64,000 nt of DNA, from positions 49,366 to 113,365 of the forward strand of contig CAYVTD010000003.1 in NCBI GenBank assembly GCA_964454445.1, written 5' to 3'. Made by a program: the position numbers and the translations under genes. The notes below the pieces were generated by a model. It did not search any database, was not told the origin of the DNA, and saw only the letters and a program-made list of their open reading frames with translations. This DNA is from CAYVTD01 sp964454445. GTDB taxonomy: Bacteria > Bacteroidota > Ignavibacteria > Kapaibacteriales > UBA2268. Positions 63,999-64,000 of this stretch are shown one piece after another; the first letter of the stretch is position 1, and the number at the start of each line of letters is the position of its first letter.

Positions 63999-64000
63999 AA

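Overview
The window is an AT-rich chromosomal segment from a Bacteroidota/Chlorobiota (FCB) bacterium. Four things support this. One protein (6968-10231) ends in a type IX secretion (Por/T9SS) type A sorting domain. A Bat-type aerotolerance operon lies at 58148-62591. Two promoters fit the Bacteroidota sigma-A consensus (TTG near -33, TAnnTTTG near -7). Several large secreted beta-rich proteins begin their mature part with Gln. Flagellar genes (fliL, fliM, fliN, fliO) are also present. That mix is unusual for classical Bacteroidetes and fits lineages such as Ignavibacteria or Kapabacteria, though this placement is inference. The two runs of 100 N (23393-23492 and 39989-40088) both fall inside repeats, so the sequence is a draft scaffold.

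Layout. 1-6660: end of trigger factor, a TolC-type outer membrane protein with penicillin-binding protein 2, a small Cys4 membrane protein, and a flagellar operon. 6968-10231: a secreted BNR-repeat protein with a T9SS signal. 10457-16421: a housekeeping operon (aminotransferase, tadA, rsmI, tmk, a TPR lipoprotein, a GH13-like enzyme). 16398-22020: a PolX/PHP protein with a degraded polymerase site, a CoA-binding protein, rsmA, an EamA transporter, a HAD protein and a UPF0316 membrane protein. 22402-45685: a 23-kb cell-surface region. 45780-50625: a response regulator, a CHASE-PAS kinase with a degraded ATPase domain, a PLP enzyme and a ChaN-like protein. 50660-58131: a PD40/OmpA protein, DUF302, two enzymes of diacetamido-glucuronate synthesis, a 2-oxoacid dehydrogenase E2 and lepA. 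58148-62591: the bat operon. 62805-63941: an aminotransferase cut short by an in-frame TAG.

The part most worth attention is 22402-45685. It holds a phage-tail-fibre-like secreted protein, a 3,802-residue secreted protein built from six repeats of one module, an 826-residue relative, a 697-residue protein with a dockerin-like pair of calcium loops, a 434-residue protein with a sorting-like C-terminus, and an OmpA-family outer membrane protein. The last five are consecutive on the plus strand. Short 'NNG-IIE-G' tail motifs recur at the ends of three of them. The tail-fibre-like gene and the 826-residue gene share one promoter architecture. Palindromic repeats sharing a CCCTTTTTTAAAAGGG core bracket the giant gene and its relative. 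I read this as an undescribed surface-layer, sheath or adhesin assembly anchored by OmpA. That function is inference; the gene content and motifs are seen directly.
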